A DNA stretch of 7,539 bases from Bryobacterales bacterium (GCA_025353235.1 JANXQZ010000626.1:1-7539), one strand, 5' to 3'; positions 1-6,746 are shown, counted from the stretch's first letter. Numbers and translations are program-made. Notes: generated by a model not told the origin, from the sequence alone.

Positions 1-1
1 G

Positions 2-478
2 AAAGGGACCGCGACAGGCTTCCCGCTGGCGCGCTCGATAACTTTCAAGAACGGCGAAAAAACAACCTTCGACAAGCTGCTGGGCTCTTCACAAAGCAGT
101 TTCGCAACCACCAACCTGTCATCGCCTGAAGTTCAACCCGACGAGAAGAATGATAAGAAGGGTCCGCTGACCATTGCGGCTGCCGGGTCCTATAACACCG
201 GAAAGCAGAACAGCCAGGGACGTTTCGTTGTGGTGGGCAACTCCGGCTTTCTCGCAAATTCTTTCATCGGCTTCAACGGCAATCGCGACTTGGCGCTGAA
301 TATGATGAACTGGCTCTCTTCGGATGAGGATCTAATTTCGATTCGTCCGAAGGAGAATGAGGATCGGCGCATCAATCTCTCGCGCTCGCAAATGAGTTGG
401 GTTCGTTTTGTCAGCCAGTTCGGGTTGCCGCTAGTGGTCGTCATCGCGGGCATCTTCGTCTGGTGGCGCAGGAGATAG
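2..478 (+). CDS. GldG-family ABC transporter auxiliary protein, C-terminal part (5' end outside window)
   Basis: The open frame runs in from the window edge and ends at TAG 476-478, giving 158 residues of a longer protein. It resembles the C-terminal end of GldG/ABC_transp_aux proteins, the membrane-anchored periplasmic partners of an ABC-2 type exporter. Visible support is the segment GRFVVVGNSGFLAN, then NMMNWLSSDEDLISIRPK (codons from about 299), which is the typical end of the periplasmic domain. A single hydrophobic helix follows (LPLVVVIAGIFVWW) with a basic RRR tail, a C-terminal anchor with a cytoplasmic end. The next gene, a DUF4340 protein, starts 5 bases after the stop, and this pairing is common where GldG-like transporter operons occur. 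The transported substrate cannot be told from the sequence. The family call is fairly secure; the role in any gliding or envelope process is not. Confidence 0.75.
   Translation, partial: KGTATGFPLARSITFKNGEKTTFDKLLGSSQSSFATTNLSSPEVQPDEKNDKKGPLTIAAAGSYNTGKQNSQGRFVVVGNSGFLANSFIGFNGNRDLALNMMNWLSSDEDLISIRPKENEDRRINLSRSQMSWVRFVSQFGLPLVVVIAGIFVWWRRR
470..474 (+). promoter_or_regulatory. Ribosome binding site deciding the DUF4340 start
   Basis: AGGAG sits 9 bases before ATG 484, inside the last codons of the upstream gene. It supports 484 over the more upstream in-frame ATG at 397. Confidence 0.65.
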
Positions 479-483
479 TTGGG

Positions 484-1809
484 ATGAACGGCCGAGGTTT
501 GACGATTGCCGCGGCGCTGCTGGCGCTTCTGGCGGGCGCTCTGTGGTGGTCGAATAAAGACAAGGCGAAAGAAGTTACAAAGCCGTCGGCGGACGCCCCT
601 CCCAAGATTCTGGCTTTGACCGACGCGGATGTTCGCAAGTTGGAGTTGAAGAAGCGAGGCGGCGACGATACCGTTGTTCAGAAGAACGGCAGCGGCAAAT
701 GGGAGATCGCTTCGCCTAAGCCGTACGCTGCGGATCAGGATGCGGCTGGCAGCTTGGTTTCTTCGGCGTCTAGCGTTACGTCCGATCGTTTAGTGGATGA
801 TAAGCCCACTGATCTGAAGCAGTTCGGGCTGGACAACCCCAGTCTTGAATTAGACATCACCGCAAAGAACGGGAAAACTCAGAAATTGCTGTTGGGCGAT
901 GACGCTCCTGGCGGCAGCAGCACCTATGCAAAGCTTGAGGGCGATCCGCGCGTGTTCACCGTCGCAAGCTTTACCAAGACGGGCCTCGATAAAACCACCA
1001 AGGATCTGCGCGACAAGCGACTGCTCACGTTTGATCAGGATAAGCTGAGCCGCGTGGAACTGGCTGTTAAAAAGAATGAAATCGAGTTTGGACGCAGCAA
1101 GGATGAGTGGCAGATCCTGAAGCCGAAGCCCTTGCGCGCCGACGGTCTCCAGGTGGAAGAACTCGTCCGCAAGCTGAAGGACGCCAAGATGGACTTGGCC
1201 GTTTCGGACGAGGACGCCAAGAAGGCCGCCGCCTCGTTTACTTCGGGTACTCCGATCGGGACAGTTAAAGTCACCGACGCGTCCGGCACTCAAGAGCTGC
1301 AAATCCACAAGAAGGGAGACGACTTTTTCGGCAAGTCGAGTGCGGCTGAAGGGTATTACAAATTACCCGCCGATCTAGGCAGCGCCGTTGATAAATCCGT
1401 GGACGATTTCCGCAACAAGAAACTGCTGGACTTCGGATTTAACGAGCCGACGAAAGTGGAGATGCACGCGAATGGCAAGACTTACTCTTTCCAGAAGGCG
1501 GGGGAGAAATGGCTTTCGAACGGGAAGGAGATGGATAGCACCAGCGTCCAATCATTTTTAGACAAGGTGCGTGATTTGGCCGCCGCGAAGTTTGTGGAGT
1601 CTGGGTTCACTGCGCCCGCGATCGACCTCTCTGTCACCTCTAATGGAGGCAAGCGCACCGAAAAGGTGCTGATTGCCAAGGCCGGCGACAAGTATGTGGC
1701 CCAGCGCGAGAACGAGCCGTCGTTCTACGAGCTGGAGGCAAAGACCGTTGACGAGCTGTCGAAAGCCGCAGGGGACGTGAAACCGGCGGCACCGCCCACC
1801 AAGAAATGA
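484..1809 (+). CDS. DUF4340 domain protein, signal-anchored, three tandem modules
   Basis: I chose ATG 484 because AGGAG (470-474) lies 9 bases upstream and because it gives a proper signal anchor at residues 1-25 (MNGRGLTIAAALLALLAGALWW). An in-frame ATG at 397 would put this helix internally and overlap the upstream gene by 82 bases. The product is 441 residues, mostly beta-prone and rich in Lys and Asp, probably periplasmic and tethered to the inner membrane. It matches the DUF4340 type found beside GldG-like ABC auxiliary genes; its molecular function is unknown. Three units start near residues 50, 187 and 322. Each begins with a K/R-(L/V)-E-(L/M) strand and carries a Trp motif (KWEI, EWQI, KWLS). 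The first two end in DLRDKRLLTFD (174) and DFRNKKLLDFG (308). A Pro/Lys tail closes the protein. It is probably co-transcribed with the upstream gene and coupled by ATGA to pncB. Confidence 0.8.
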   Translation: MNGRGLTIAAALLALLAGALWWSNKDKAKEVTKPSADAPPKILALTDADVRKLELKKRGGDDTVVQKNGSGKWEIASPKPYAADQDAAGSLVSSASSVTSDRLVDDKPTDLKQFGLDNPSLELDITAKNGKTQKLLLGDDAPGGSSTYAKLEGDPRVFTVASFTKTGLDKTTKDLRDKRLLTFDQDKLSRVELAVKKNEIEFGRSKDEWQILKPKPLRADGLQVEELVRKLKDAKMDLAVSDEDAKKAAASFTSGTPIGTVKVTDASGTQELQIHKKGDDFFGKSSAAEGYYKLPADLGSAVDKSVDDFRNKKLLDFGFNEPTKVEMHANGKTYSFQKAGEKWLSNGKEMDSTSVQSFLDKVRDLAAAKFVESGFTAPAIDLSVTSNGGKRTEKVLIAKAGDKYVAQRENEPSFYELEAKTVDELSKAAGDVKPAAPPTKK

Positions 1810-3146
1810 TCGGGCTGAACACCGATCTATACGAACTCACGATGGCCGCTGGATATTTTGAATCCGGCAAGGCCAAGCAGTCCGCGACGTTCGAACTTTT
1901 CTTTCGACGTCTGCCTAAGTATCGCAATTACGTGTTGTCGGCCGGGCTCGCGCAAGTAGTGGATTACTTGCTGGGTTTGCGGTTCGAAGAAGCGGAGATC
2001 GCTTACTTGCAGACACTGCCGCAGTTCCAAGGAGTGTCGCCCGCATTCTTCGAATATCTGCGAGGCTTTCGATTTACGGGCGATCTATTTGCCGCGCCGG
2101 AAGGTACGCCGATGTTCGCGGGCGAGCCGTTCCTTACAGTGCGCGCTCCGCTGATCGAAGCGCAAATTCCAGAGACGTATTTGCTAGCCATGATCGGCTT
2201 TCAATCGCTGATCGCAACCAAGGCTTCGCGCATTTGCGAAGTGGCTGGCAAACGTTCGGTGGTCGAGTTCGGCACGCGGCGGGCGCATTCTCCCGAAGCT
2301 GGCGTGTTGGGCGGACGGGCGGCCTATGTCGGCGGCTGCATCGGAAGCAGCAATGCCGAAACGGGGTTCCGCTACGGCATCCCTGTGTATGGAACGGCAG
2401 CGCATTCCTGGATACAATCGTTCCCAACGGAGCGCGAGGCGTTTGAGCGGCTCCAGACCATGCTGGGTCCGGCGACCGTCTACCTGATCGATACCTACGA
2501 TACGATCGCCGGAGCAAAGCTGGCCGCGTCATTAGGCAAGCCGCTCTGGGGTGTCCGCCTGGATAGCGGCAATCTTGTAGAACTGGCGCGCTCGGTTCGC
2601 AAGATTCTGGACGAGGCTGGTTTACAGGATGCCAAGATCATGGCCACCAGCGATCTAAACGAGTATAAGATTCTGGAATTTGCTGCGGTGGATACGCCCA
2701 TCGATGCATTTGGCGTGGGTACCGATCTCGCCACTTCCTACGATTCTCCGAGTCTGGGAGTGGTTTATAAGATGGTCGAATTGGACGGGCGCTACACGGC
2801 GAAGTTCAGCGAAGATAAGCACACCATGCCGGGGTCGAAGCAAGTCTTTCGATTTTCGGATCACGACATCGTGGCCTGTTCGTGGGAGTGCATTGGTTGC
2901 GGTCCGGACGGACAAGAAGCGCCGCGGGCCTTATTGCAGCCAGTTATATTGAATGGGGAATTGGTGGAGCGTCCCATGCGAACCGCCACGGAAGCCAGAG
3001 CCTACGCGGCGGAGTGCCTGAAGCGCCTTCCCACTGCTTCACGCAGTCTGTTCGAGACCGATAAGCATTATCCCGTGACGTACAGCGACGAACTGCAGGA
3101 GTTGCTAGCGAGGGCGCAGGATGAAAACCGTCTTCTTCGATGTTGA
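1806..3146 (+). CDS. pncB: Nicotinate phosphoribosyltransferase
   Basis: This enzyme makes nicotinate mononucleotide from nicotinate and PRPP, normally with ATP hydrolysis, in the cytoplasmic Preiss-Handler route to NAD. The product is 446 residues, a normal family length. Family motifs are in order: NTDLYELTMAAGYF at the N-terminus, EFGTRRAH (154-161), GTAAHSW (196-202) with His200 in the place of the phosphorylated His, VRLDSGN (250-256), ATSDLNE (280-286) and FGVGTDL (302-308). The start overlaps the DUF4340 stop by four bases (ATGA). No good Shine-Dalgarno is visible, so translation is probably coupled. The last 26 bases overlap pncA, giving an unusual tail ending NRLLRC. Odd feature: a Cys cluster C358-x3-C362-x2-C365 in the C-terminal region, possibly a metal site (inference). 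The function call is secure from the motifs. Confidence 0.95.
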   Translation: MIGLNTDLYELTMAAGYFESGKAKQSATFELFFRRLPKYRNYVLSAGLAQVVDYLLGLRFEEAEIAYLQTLPQFQGVSPAFFEYLRGFRFTGDLFAAPEGTPMFAGEPFLTVRAPLIEAQIPETYLLAMIGFQSLIATKASRICEVAGKRSVVEFGTRRAHSPEAGVLGGRAAYVGGCIGSSNAETGFRYGIPVYGTAAHSWIQSFPTEREAFERLQTMLGPATVYLIDTYDTIAGAKLAASLGKPLWGVRLDSGNLVELARSVRKILDEAGLQDAKIMATSDLNEYKILEFAAVDTPIDAFGVGTDLATSYDSPSLGVVYKMVELDGRYTAKFSEDKHTMPGSKQVFRFSDHDIVACSWECIGCGPDGQEAPRALLQPVILNGELVERPMRTATEARAYAAECLKRLPTASRSLFETDKHYPVTYSDELQELLARAQDENRLLRC

Positions 3147-3645
3147 TACGCAGATTGATTTTTTGTATCCCGCGGGTGCGCTGTATGTGCCTGGGGCTGA
3201 GTGCATCGTCCCGGTCATCGCGCGGCTGAATCGTGCGGCCGAGACGCTCATCTCCACGGTAGACGCGCATTCGGAGGACGATCCCGAGTTTCGGCTCTAT
3301 CCTCCGCATTGCGTAGCAGGGACGCTCGGGCAGCACAAGCCGGCCGCCACGCTGGTGGGCCAGATCATACTCGAGAAGCAAACCCTGGATTGTTTTGCTT
3401 GTGCGGGCTTGGCGCCGCTGCTTCAGTCGCTCAATGCGGATCGGTATGTCGTGTACGGAGTCGTGACTGAGATTTGCGTCAAGTTCGCGGCTATGGGTCT
3501 GCTGAAGACAGGGCGGCGGGTGGAGATTGTGGCAGATGCAGTGAAGGCGCTCGATGAAACGGCTGCAAGCAAAATGTTTGCAGAGTTCCAATCCGCGGGC
3601 GGGTTCCTGACCCGAGCGGAGGCGTATTCTAGAATTACGAGATGA
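3121..3645 (+). CDS. pncA: Nicotinamidase, isochorismatase-like hydrolase
   Basis: This enzyme hydrolyses nicotinamide to nicotinate and ammonia, supplying the substrate of the pncB product encoded just upstream. The product is 174 residues, slightly short but normal for the fold. The catalytic triad is visible: Asp9 (in VDTQIDF), Lys86 (in ILEKQ) and Cys119 (in VVTEICVKFA, with the family's cis-peptide Val-Thr just before it). Metal ligands are Asp48 and His50 (VDAHSEDDPEF) and His63 (PPHCVAGT). The third His common in PncA proteins is Glu56 here; a Glu ligand is known in some nicotinamidases. ATG 3121 has GAGGG 6 bases upstream and lies inside the pncB end, a 26-base overlap. The stop overlaps the next gene as ATGA. 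The neighbour pncB makes nicotinamidase more likely than another cysteine hydrolase of the family. Confidence 0.9.
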   Translation: MKTVFFDVDTQIDFLYPAGALYVPGAECIVPVIARLNRAAETLISTVDAHSEDDPEFRLYPPHCVAGTLGQHKPAATLVGQIILEKQTLDCFACAGLAPLLQSLNADRYVVYGVVTEICVKFAAMGLLKTGRRVEIVADAVKALDETAASKMFAEFQSAGGFLTRAEAYSRITR

Positions 3646-3857
3646 CAGTCACGCTCGACTTACCGCAGGAGATCGATGCCCGCCTGACCGCCGAAGCTCA
3701 GGCCTGCGGCGTTCCATTGTCGGATTTCGTGCTGGATTTCATCATCAACCATTACCAGGACGAACAAGGTCGGCACACCGCCGAGACTCGGCTCGACGAT
3801 CCGCAGCCACCTATCAGCAGCACGCAGCTTCGGAAGAATCTTGGCCTGGACAGTTGA
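3642..3857 (+). CDS. Ribbon-helix-helix antitoxin-like protein
   Basis: This small protein of 71 residues starts with a beta strand (TVTLDLP) followed by two helices, the second ending LSDFVLDFIINHY. That pattern fits a CopG/RHH DNA-binding fold, which dimerises through the strand and binds operator DNA. The acidic, Pro-rich tail (about residues 39-71) would be the toxin-binding part of a type II antitoxin. ATG 3642 overlaps the pncA stop as ATGA, so it is probably translated by coupling from the NAD salvage operon. Directly downstream, overlapping by 17 bases, is the wreck of a RelE/ParE-like toxin frame, which is the main support for the antitoxin role. The reading frame itself is intact. 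It may still autorepress or neutralise related toxins elsewhere; that is inference. An orphan RHH regulator is the alternative. Confidence 0.7.
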   Translation: MTVTLDLPQEIDARLTAEAQACGVPLSDFVLDFIINHYQDEQGRHTAETRLDDPQPPISSTQLRKNLGLDS

Positions 3858-4107
3858 TTACGATCCGCGAGTAGAGAAAGACCTAACTAAGAGAGCGCTG
3901 GACAGAGCTATGCAGCAAGAAATCGTTGCTTACATGGATAGACACGTTGCCACAGAAGAAAGTCCCCGACGCTTTGGAAAGTCCCTACGTTACAGAAAGC
4001 ACGGCTTGTAGCGATATCGGGTGCGGTATTATCGTACCGTGTGCCAGATTCAAGATGCCCGACTAGCCGTGCTGCCCCGGCTGAAAGCCAACTTAGCCCT
4101 GGAATAG
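3841..4107 (+). pseudogene. Decayed RelE/ParE-type toxin
   Basis: Reading from TTG 3841, overlapping the antitoxin end by 17 bases, gives AWTVDYDPRVEKDL, then LDRAMQQEIVAYMDRHVA, then SPRRFGKSLRYRKHGL, the recognisable order of RelE/ParE mRNA-interferase or gyrase-poison toxins. At codon 57 (4009-4011) a TAG stands where the family has the Trp of WRYRVG. The frame continues RYRVRYYRTVCQIQDARLAVL, clearly the same family, to TAG 4105-4107. The usual VGHR ending is replaced by PRLKANLALE, and the Gly of RVGxYR is Arg. The total of about 88 codons matches an intact toxin. The start is TTG instead of ATG, and two extra residues (KRA region, near codon 18) seem inserted. A single change could explain the stop, but several changes together argue for real decay, not a read error. 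A truncated 56-residue peptide could still be made. Confidence 0.75.
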
Positions 4108-4383
4108 CGGACCGTTGTCCACCTCCGGCTCCCCTGCCGCCAGACACTCAATCTCTTCCCAGGTAAATCGCCTTTGCACTGCGCCCGAGTCGCATTTTTC
4201 AATCGTAAGGCAGTTCGCATCCGTGCGAAAGGCGAGCTTGTCTCGCGCGGTGAACCGCATTCTATCCGCGCTGCCGTATAGCTTCACCAGCACAAAGGCT
4301 TTCTTGCATTGAAAAGAATATCGGCCGGCAGGATCTTTTGCCAAGGCATGTTCAAGTCGCAGCGTGGCTTCTTGAGGAGTCAT
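4093..4383 (-). CDS. Hypothetical protein, 96 residues
   Basis: I do not recognise this family. The frame starts at ATG (complement of 4381-4383) and ends at TAA (complement of 4093-4095). The composition looks like a folded soluble protein, with no membrane helix or signal peptide. The N-terminal part (TPQEATLRLEHALAKDPAGRY) reads as an amphipathic helix, then come strands (KAFVLVKLYG, RMRFTARDKL) and an acidic end with FTWEEIECL. Three Cys residues are scattered and form no obvious motif. Codon third positions lean to G and C as in its neighbours, which supports coding. No strong Shine-Dalgarno is visible upstream. It converges on and overlaps the toxin remnant by 15 bases, and its start lies 44 bases from the divergent oxidoreductase ATG. 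It could be a spurious frame, but I think it is more likely real. Confidence 0.5.
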   Translation of the reverse strand: MTPQEATLRLEHALAKDPAGRYSFQCKKAFVLVKLYGSADRMRFTARDKLAFRTDANCLTIEKCDSGAVQRRFTWEEIECLAAGEPEVDNGPLFQG

Positions 4384-4427
4384 AAGCGTTGGATACTAAG
4401 ACTGAATTGCTAACGCGTAGGTTACTC

Positions 4428-5588
4428 ATGAGCGAAACATCTGAGATCGTGATTATCGGGGCTGGGATTGTCGGATCGAGCATCGCCTACCACCTCACAC
4501 AGGCGGGCTTCCGGGATGTTCTGGTTCTGGAGCGGGAGACCCGGCTCGGTTTGGGGTCCACGGGCAAGAGCATGGGAGGGGTCCGCGCTCAGTTCGCCAC
4601 TGACGTGAACATCCAAATGTCCCTCTACTCGATTCCGCTCTTTGCCCAATTCGAGGAGGTGATCGGGAGCCCGTCCGGGTATAAACCGCATGGCTACCTC
4701 TTCGTGGCAACCAACGAAATCCACAAAGCTTATCTTGGAGCGAATTACGCGCGCCAACTCGAGCTTGGCCTGAAATCGGCAGAGCTGCTGAGCGCGGAGG
4801 ATGTGGTGAGGATGGTTCCGCAATTGCGCTCGGACGATATCGTCGGCGGCAGTTTCTGTTCAACCGATGGGTTTGTGGACCCCAACAGCGTGATGACCGG
4901 TTTCATAAAAAAAGCCCAGGAACGCGGGGCCACACTGCAACGGGGAGTGGAGGTGACGGGTGTTATTTCGGAACACGGCCGCGTCGCTGGGGTGCGCACG
5001 GGCAGGGGCGAAGTCAGTTGTCGAGTGGTGGTGAACGCAGCAGGCCCTTGGGCCGGACTGGTCGCGAAGAGCGCGGGAGTAGACCTGCCCATATACCCGC
5101 TCCGCCGCATGCTAGTACCTACCGAACCCTTTGCGGGCCTTCCGGATCCTTTGCCCATGGTCATCGATATGTCTACCGGATTTCACTTCCGTCCCGAAGG
5201 GCGAGGTCTGCTCATGGCTTGGAACGATCGGGAAGAGCAACCTGGATTTCATACTGGCTTCGACCCGGAGTTCGTGGAGAAAATACTAACCCACGCCGTG
5301 AGCCGCGTTCCCGCCTTCTCCGAACTTCAAGTCAATCCAGGCCGCGGGTGGGCTGGTCTTTATTCCATGTCTCCGGACCACCACGCCATTCTTGGTCCGG
5401 CACCCGAGCTGGAAGGGTTCTACTGCGCTAACGGCTTCAGCGGCCACGGAGTGATGCACTCGCCTGCTACGGGGCGCATCGTCTCCGATCTTATCCTGAC
5501 GGGCCGGTCCGATCTGATCGACGCTCAACTGCTCGGGATACGCCGCTTTTCCGAAGGTCGGATGATCCACGAATCAGCGCTCTTATAA
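4428..5588 (+). CDS. FAD-dependent amine/amino-acid oxidoreductase (DAO family, SoxB/DadA-like)
   Basis: This flavoenzyme probably oxidises a secondary amine or amino acid such as sarcosine, dimethylglycine or a D-amino acid; the substrate is not readable from the sequence. With ATG 4428 the product is 386 residues. The Rossmann dinucleotide site is GAGIVG (11-16) followed by Glu35 in VLER for the ADP ribose. Then come GSTGKSMGGVRAQF, typical of sarcosine-oxidase-beta-like enzymes, VVNAAGPWAG, and the C-terminal FAD motifs GWAGLYSMSPDHHAILG (about 307-323) and GFSGHGVMHSPATG (from 336). An in-frame TTG at 4389 would add 13 residues, but they would separate the usual short N-terminus from the GxGxxG motif and overlap the minus-strand gene. 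TAGG lies 6 bases before 4428. No alpha, gamma or delta sarcosine oxidase genes are nearby, so it probably acts alone. Confidence 0.85.
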   Translation: MSETSEIVIIGAGIVGSSIAYHLTQAGFRDVLVLERETRLGLGSTGKSMGGVRAQFATDVNIQMSLYSIPLFAQFEEVIGSPSGYKPHGYLFVATNEIHKAYLGANYARQLELGLKSAELLSAEDVVRMVPQLRSDDIVGGSFCSTDGFVDPNSVMTGFIKKAQERGATLQRGVEVTGVISEHGRVAGVRTGRGEVSCRVVVNAAGPWAGLVAKSAGVDLPIYPLRRMLVPTEPFAGLPDPLPMVIDMSTGFHFRPEGRGLLMAWNDREEQPGFHTGFDPEFVEKILTHAVSRVPAFSELQVNPGRGWAGLYSMSPDHHAILGPAPELEGFYCANGFSGHGVMHSPATGRIVSDLILTGRSDLIDAQLLGIRRFSEGRMIHESALL

Positions 5589-5705
5589 CTCAGCTCAGCT
5601 CAAACTGACAGTACGATTGATCGGCTAACCTCCGCGCTCTGGTACTAACTCCATTGATACCTGCGATCTATTTCACGCAAGGTCTGCCATCCTTAAACTC
5701 AGATC

Positions 5706-5711
5706 AAAGGA
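5706..5711 (+). promoter_or_regulatory. Ribosome binding site for a GTG start
   Basis: AAAGGA lies 9 bases upstream of GTG 5721. It supports this non-ATG start, which also places the membrane helix directly at the N-terminus. Confidence 0.6.
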
Positions 5712-5720
5712 ATCAGCAGA

Positions 5721-6629
5721 GTGCAAACGCCAGTTGTGTGGAGTATTGTCGCTATTCTTGGTGCCGCCGCGGCAGCGCTCTTCTGCGACCTTCTGCGCAC
5801 CATGAATTTGCGGTTTCGCGAAGCTGCGGTGGAGAGTAGAGTCCGCCGGGTGGAAAAGCAGCAGGCCGCGCGCGGGAAAGATAGCTCTTCAAAACTGGCG
5901 CAACGGGCCGTCGAGCAAGCATTCACGGTGGCACCCCCTCAAGCTCCCGCCCCGGCCCGCACGGATCGAAATAAGGATGACATGAGTTCAACACAAACCC
6001 TCTCTAGCTGGCTACTCAAGCGTGCTGCGGATCGAGCCGCTGAACAGGCGCCGCCGGTTGTTCCCGTTTCTCGGACTCATCAGGTTGTGGTTGATGAGTT
6101 CCTCTGGAGTTCGCTATTCACCTCGCCTGCTCGCGAGAGCCGACCGGAGCCAGCTTTCGGGCTGATCCAAGGCTCGGGACCGCACGCTGCATTGTCCGTC
6201 CCCGGTGGATTTCATGATGCCGCGGTGCTTGAGCGCTTGATCCAAAGCGGACGTTTGTTTACCGGGCTGGCCATGTCGATTGGAGCCAGCCAGAGCGACG
6301 AGCAGTTGCGCTCGCTAGAGGTTTTTCTCAAGACTGTTCTGCGGCCTGCCGATTTTGTTTGCCGCAGCCCCGCCGACCAATTGATTTTGCTTTGCCCCGC
6401 GGAAACGGGTACGGAAGCCCGCGCTTATCTAAGCGTTTTATCCGAACAGCTCTGGGACTTTCAACTGGGGTCTCTCGGCACATCGTCAAACCTGTTCAGC
6501 ATTGGCGGAGTCGGTGTGAGGCGGGAGACCCTGGCCGATGCCGTAGCCCTGGCAAATGAACGAATGTGCCAAACGCGGCGAAGCCGGAAGACGGTCTCAA
6601 TGCCGCTGCCGCGCAGGCGCGCAGTCTGA
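5721..6629 (+). CDS. Membrane-anchored protein with degenerate GGDEF-like domain
   Basis: The protein has 302 residues from GTG 5721. One N-terminal membrane helix (about 5-25, VVWSIVAILGAAAAALFCDL) is followed by a charged, Ala/Arg/Glu-rich stretch that may form a coiled coil (about 30-65). A Pro-rich low-complexity linker comes next. The C-terminal part (about 145-290) has the order of a diguanylate cyclase domain: LRPADFVCR (207-215), then PADQL (217-221) aligned to GGDEF, LILLCP, FSIGGVGV (259-266), and AVALANERMCQTRRSRK matching the usual ADxAMYxAK end. The two Gly and the fourth-position Glu are lost, so cyclase activity is unlikely. R208-x-x-D211 sits where the c-di-GMP inhibitory site lies, so it might bind the signal (inference). 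The gene precedes the rplU operon, which has its own promoter, so co-regulation is not implied. Confidence 0.6.
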   Translation: MQTPVVWSIVAILGAAAAALFCDLLRTMNLRFREAAVESRVRRVEKQQAARGKDSSSKLAQRAVEQAFTVAPPQAPAPARTDRNKDDMSSTQTLSSWLLKRAADRAAEQAPPVVPVSRTHQVVVDEFLWSSLFTSPARESRPEPAFGLIQGSGPHAALSVPGGFHDAAVLERLIQSGRLFTGLAMSIGASQSDEQLRSLEVFLKTVLRPADFVCRSPADQLILLCPAETGTEARAYLSVLSEQLWDFQLGSLGTSSNLFSIGGVGVRRETLADAVALANERMCQTRRSRKTVSMPLPRRRAV

Positions 6630-6632
6630 AAT

Positions 6633-6662
6633 TTTACAACCCGCTTCGTTATGCAGTATGAT
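6633..6662 (+). promoter_or_regulatory. Sigma-70-type promoter for rplU-rpmA-obg
   Basis: TTTACA (6633-6638) and TATGAT (6657-6662) are separated by 18 bases; each box differs from consensus at one position. Transcription would start near 6669-6670, leaving a leader of about 88 bases before rplU. It lies directly after the stop of the upstream gene and is the best promoter in the window. Confidence 0.65.
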
Positions 6663-6746
6663 GAAAAGGTTGTAGCTCGCAGTACGCCCCTTGTGTGTCT
6701 GCCCGGTTGGCCCAATCAACAAGCTGGTCGAAACAAGAAGCGCAAC

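Noticed and set aside
397..483. Earlier ATG for the DUF4340 protein
   Set aside because: It would overlap the upstream gene by 82 bases and bury the signal anchor; ATG 484 has a proper ribosome binding site.
2944..3591. Long 215-residue minus-strand frame across pncB and pncA
   Set aside because: It is antisense to two secure genes and its translation is Arg/His-rich with no family resemblance; it is a shadow of high-GC coding.
4024..4039. Inverted repeat CGGTA-6-TACCG as terminator or operator
   Set aside because: The stem is only 5 bases, has no T-tract, and lies within the conserved toxin frame (RYYRT), so coding constraint explains it.
3841..4107. Functional toxin by stop-codon readthrough
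   Set aside because: Nothing suggests TAG recoding, and the additional changes at the start, the RVG motif and the C-terminus fit decay better.
4389..4427. TTG start extending the FAD oxidoreductase by 13 residues
   Set aside because: ATG 4428 places the GxGxxG motif at the usual distance and has a TAGG upstream; the extension has no family support and would run closer to the divergent gene.
5589..5720. Terminator or promoter in the gap after the oxidoreductase
   Set aside because: AGTAC/GTACT are too far apart for a hairpin, there is no T-run, and the TTGATA and TTAAAC boxes are not properly spaced; only a short CTCAG repeat is visible.
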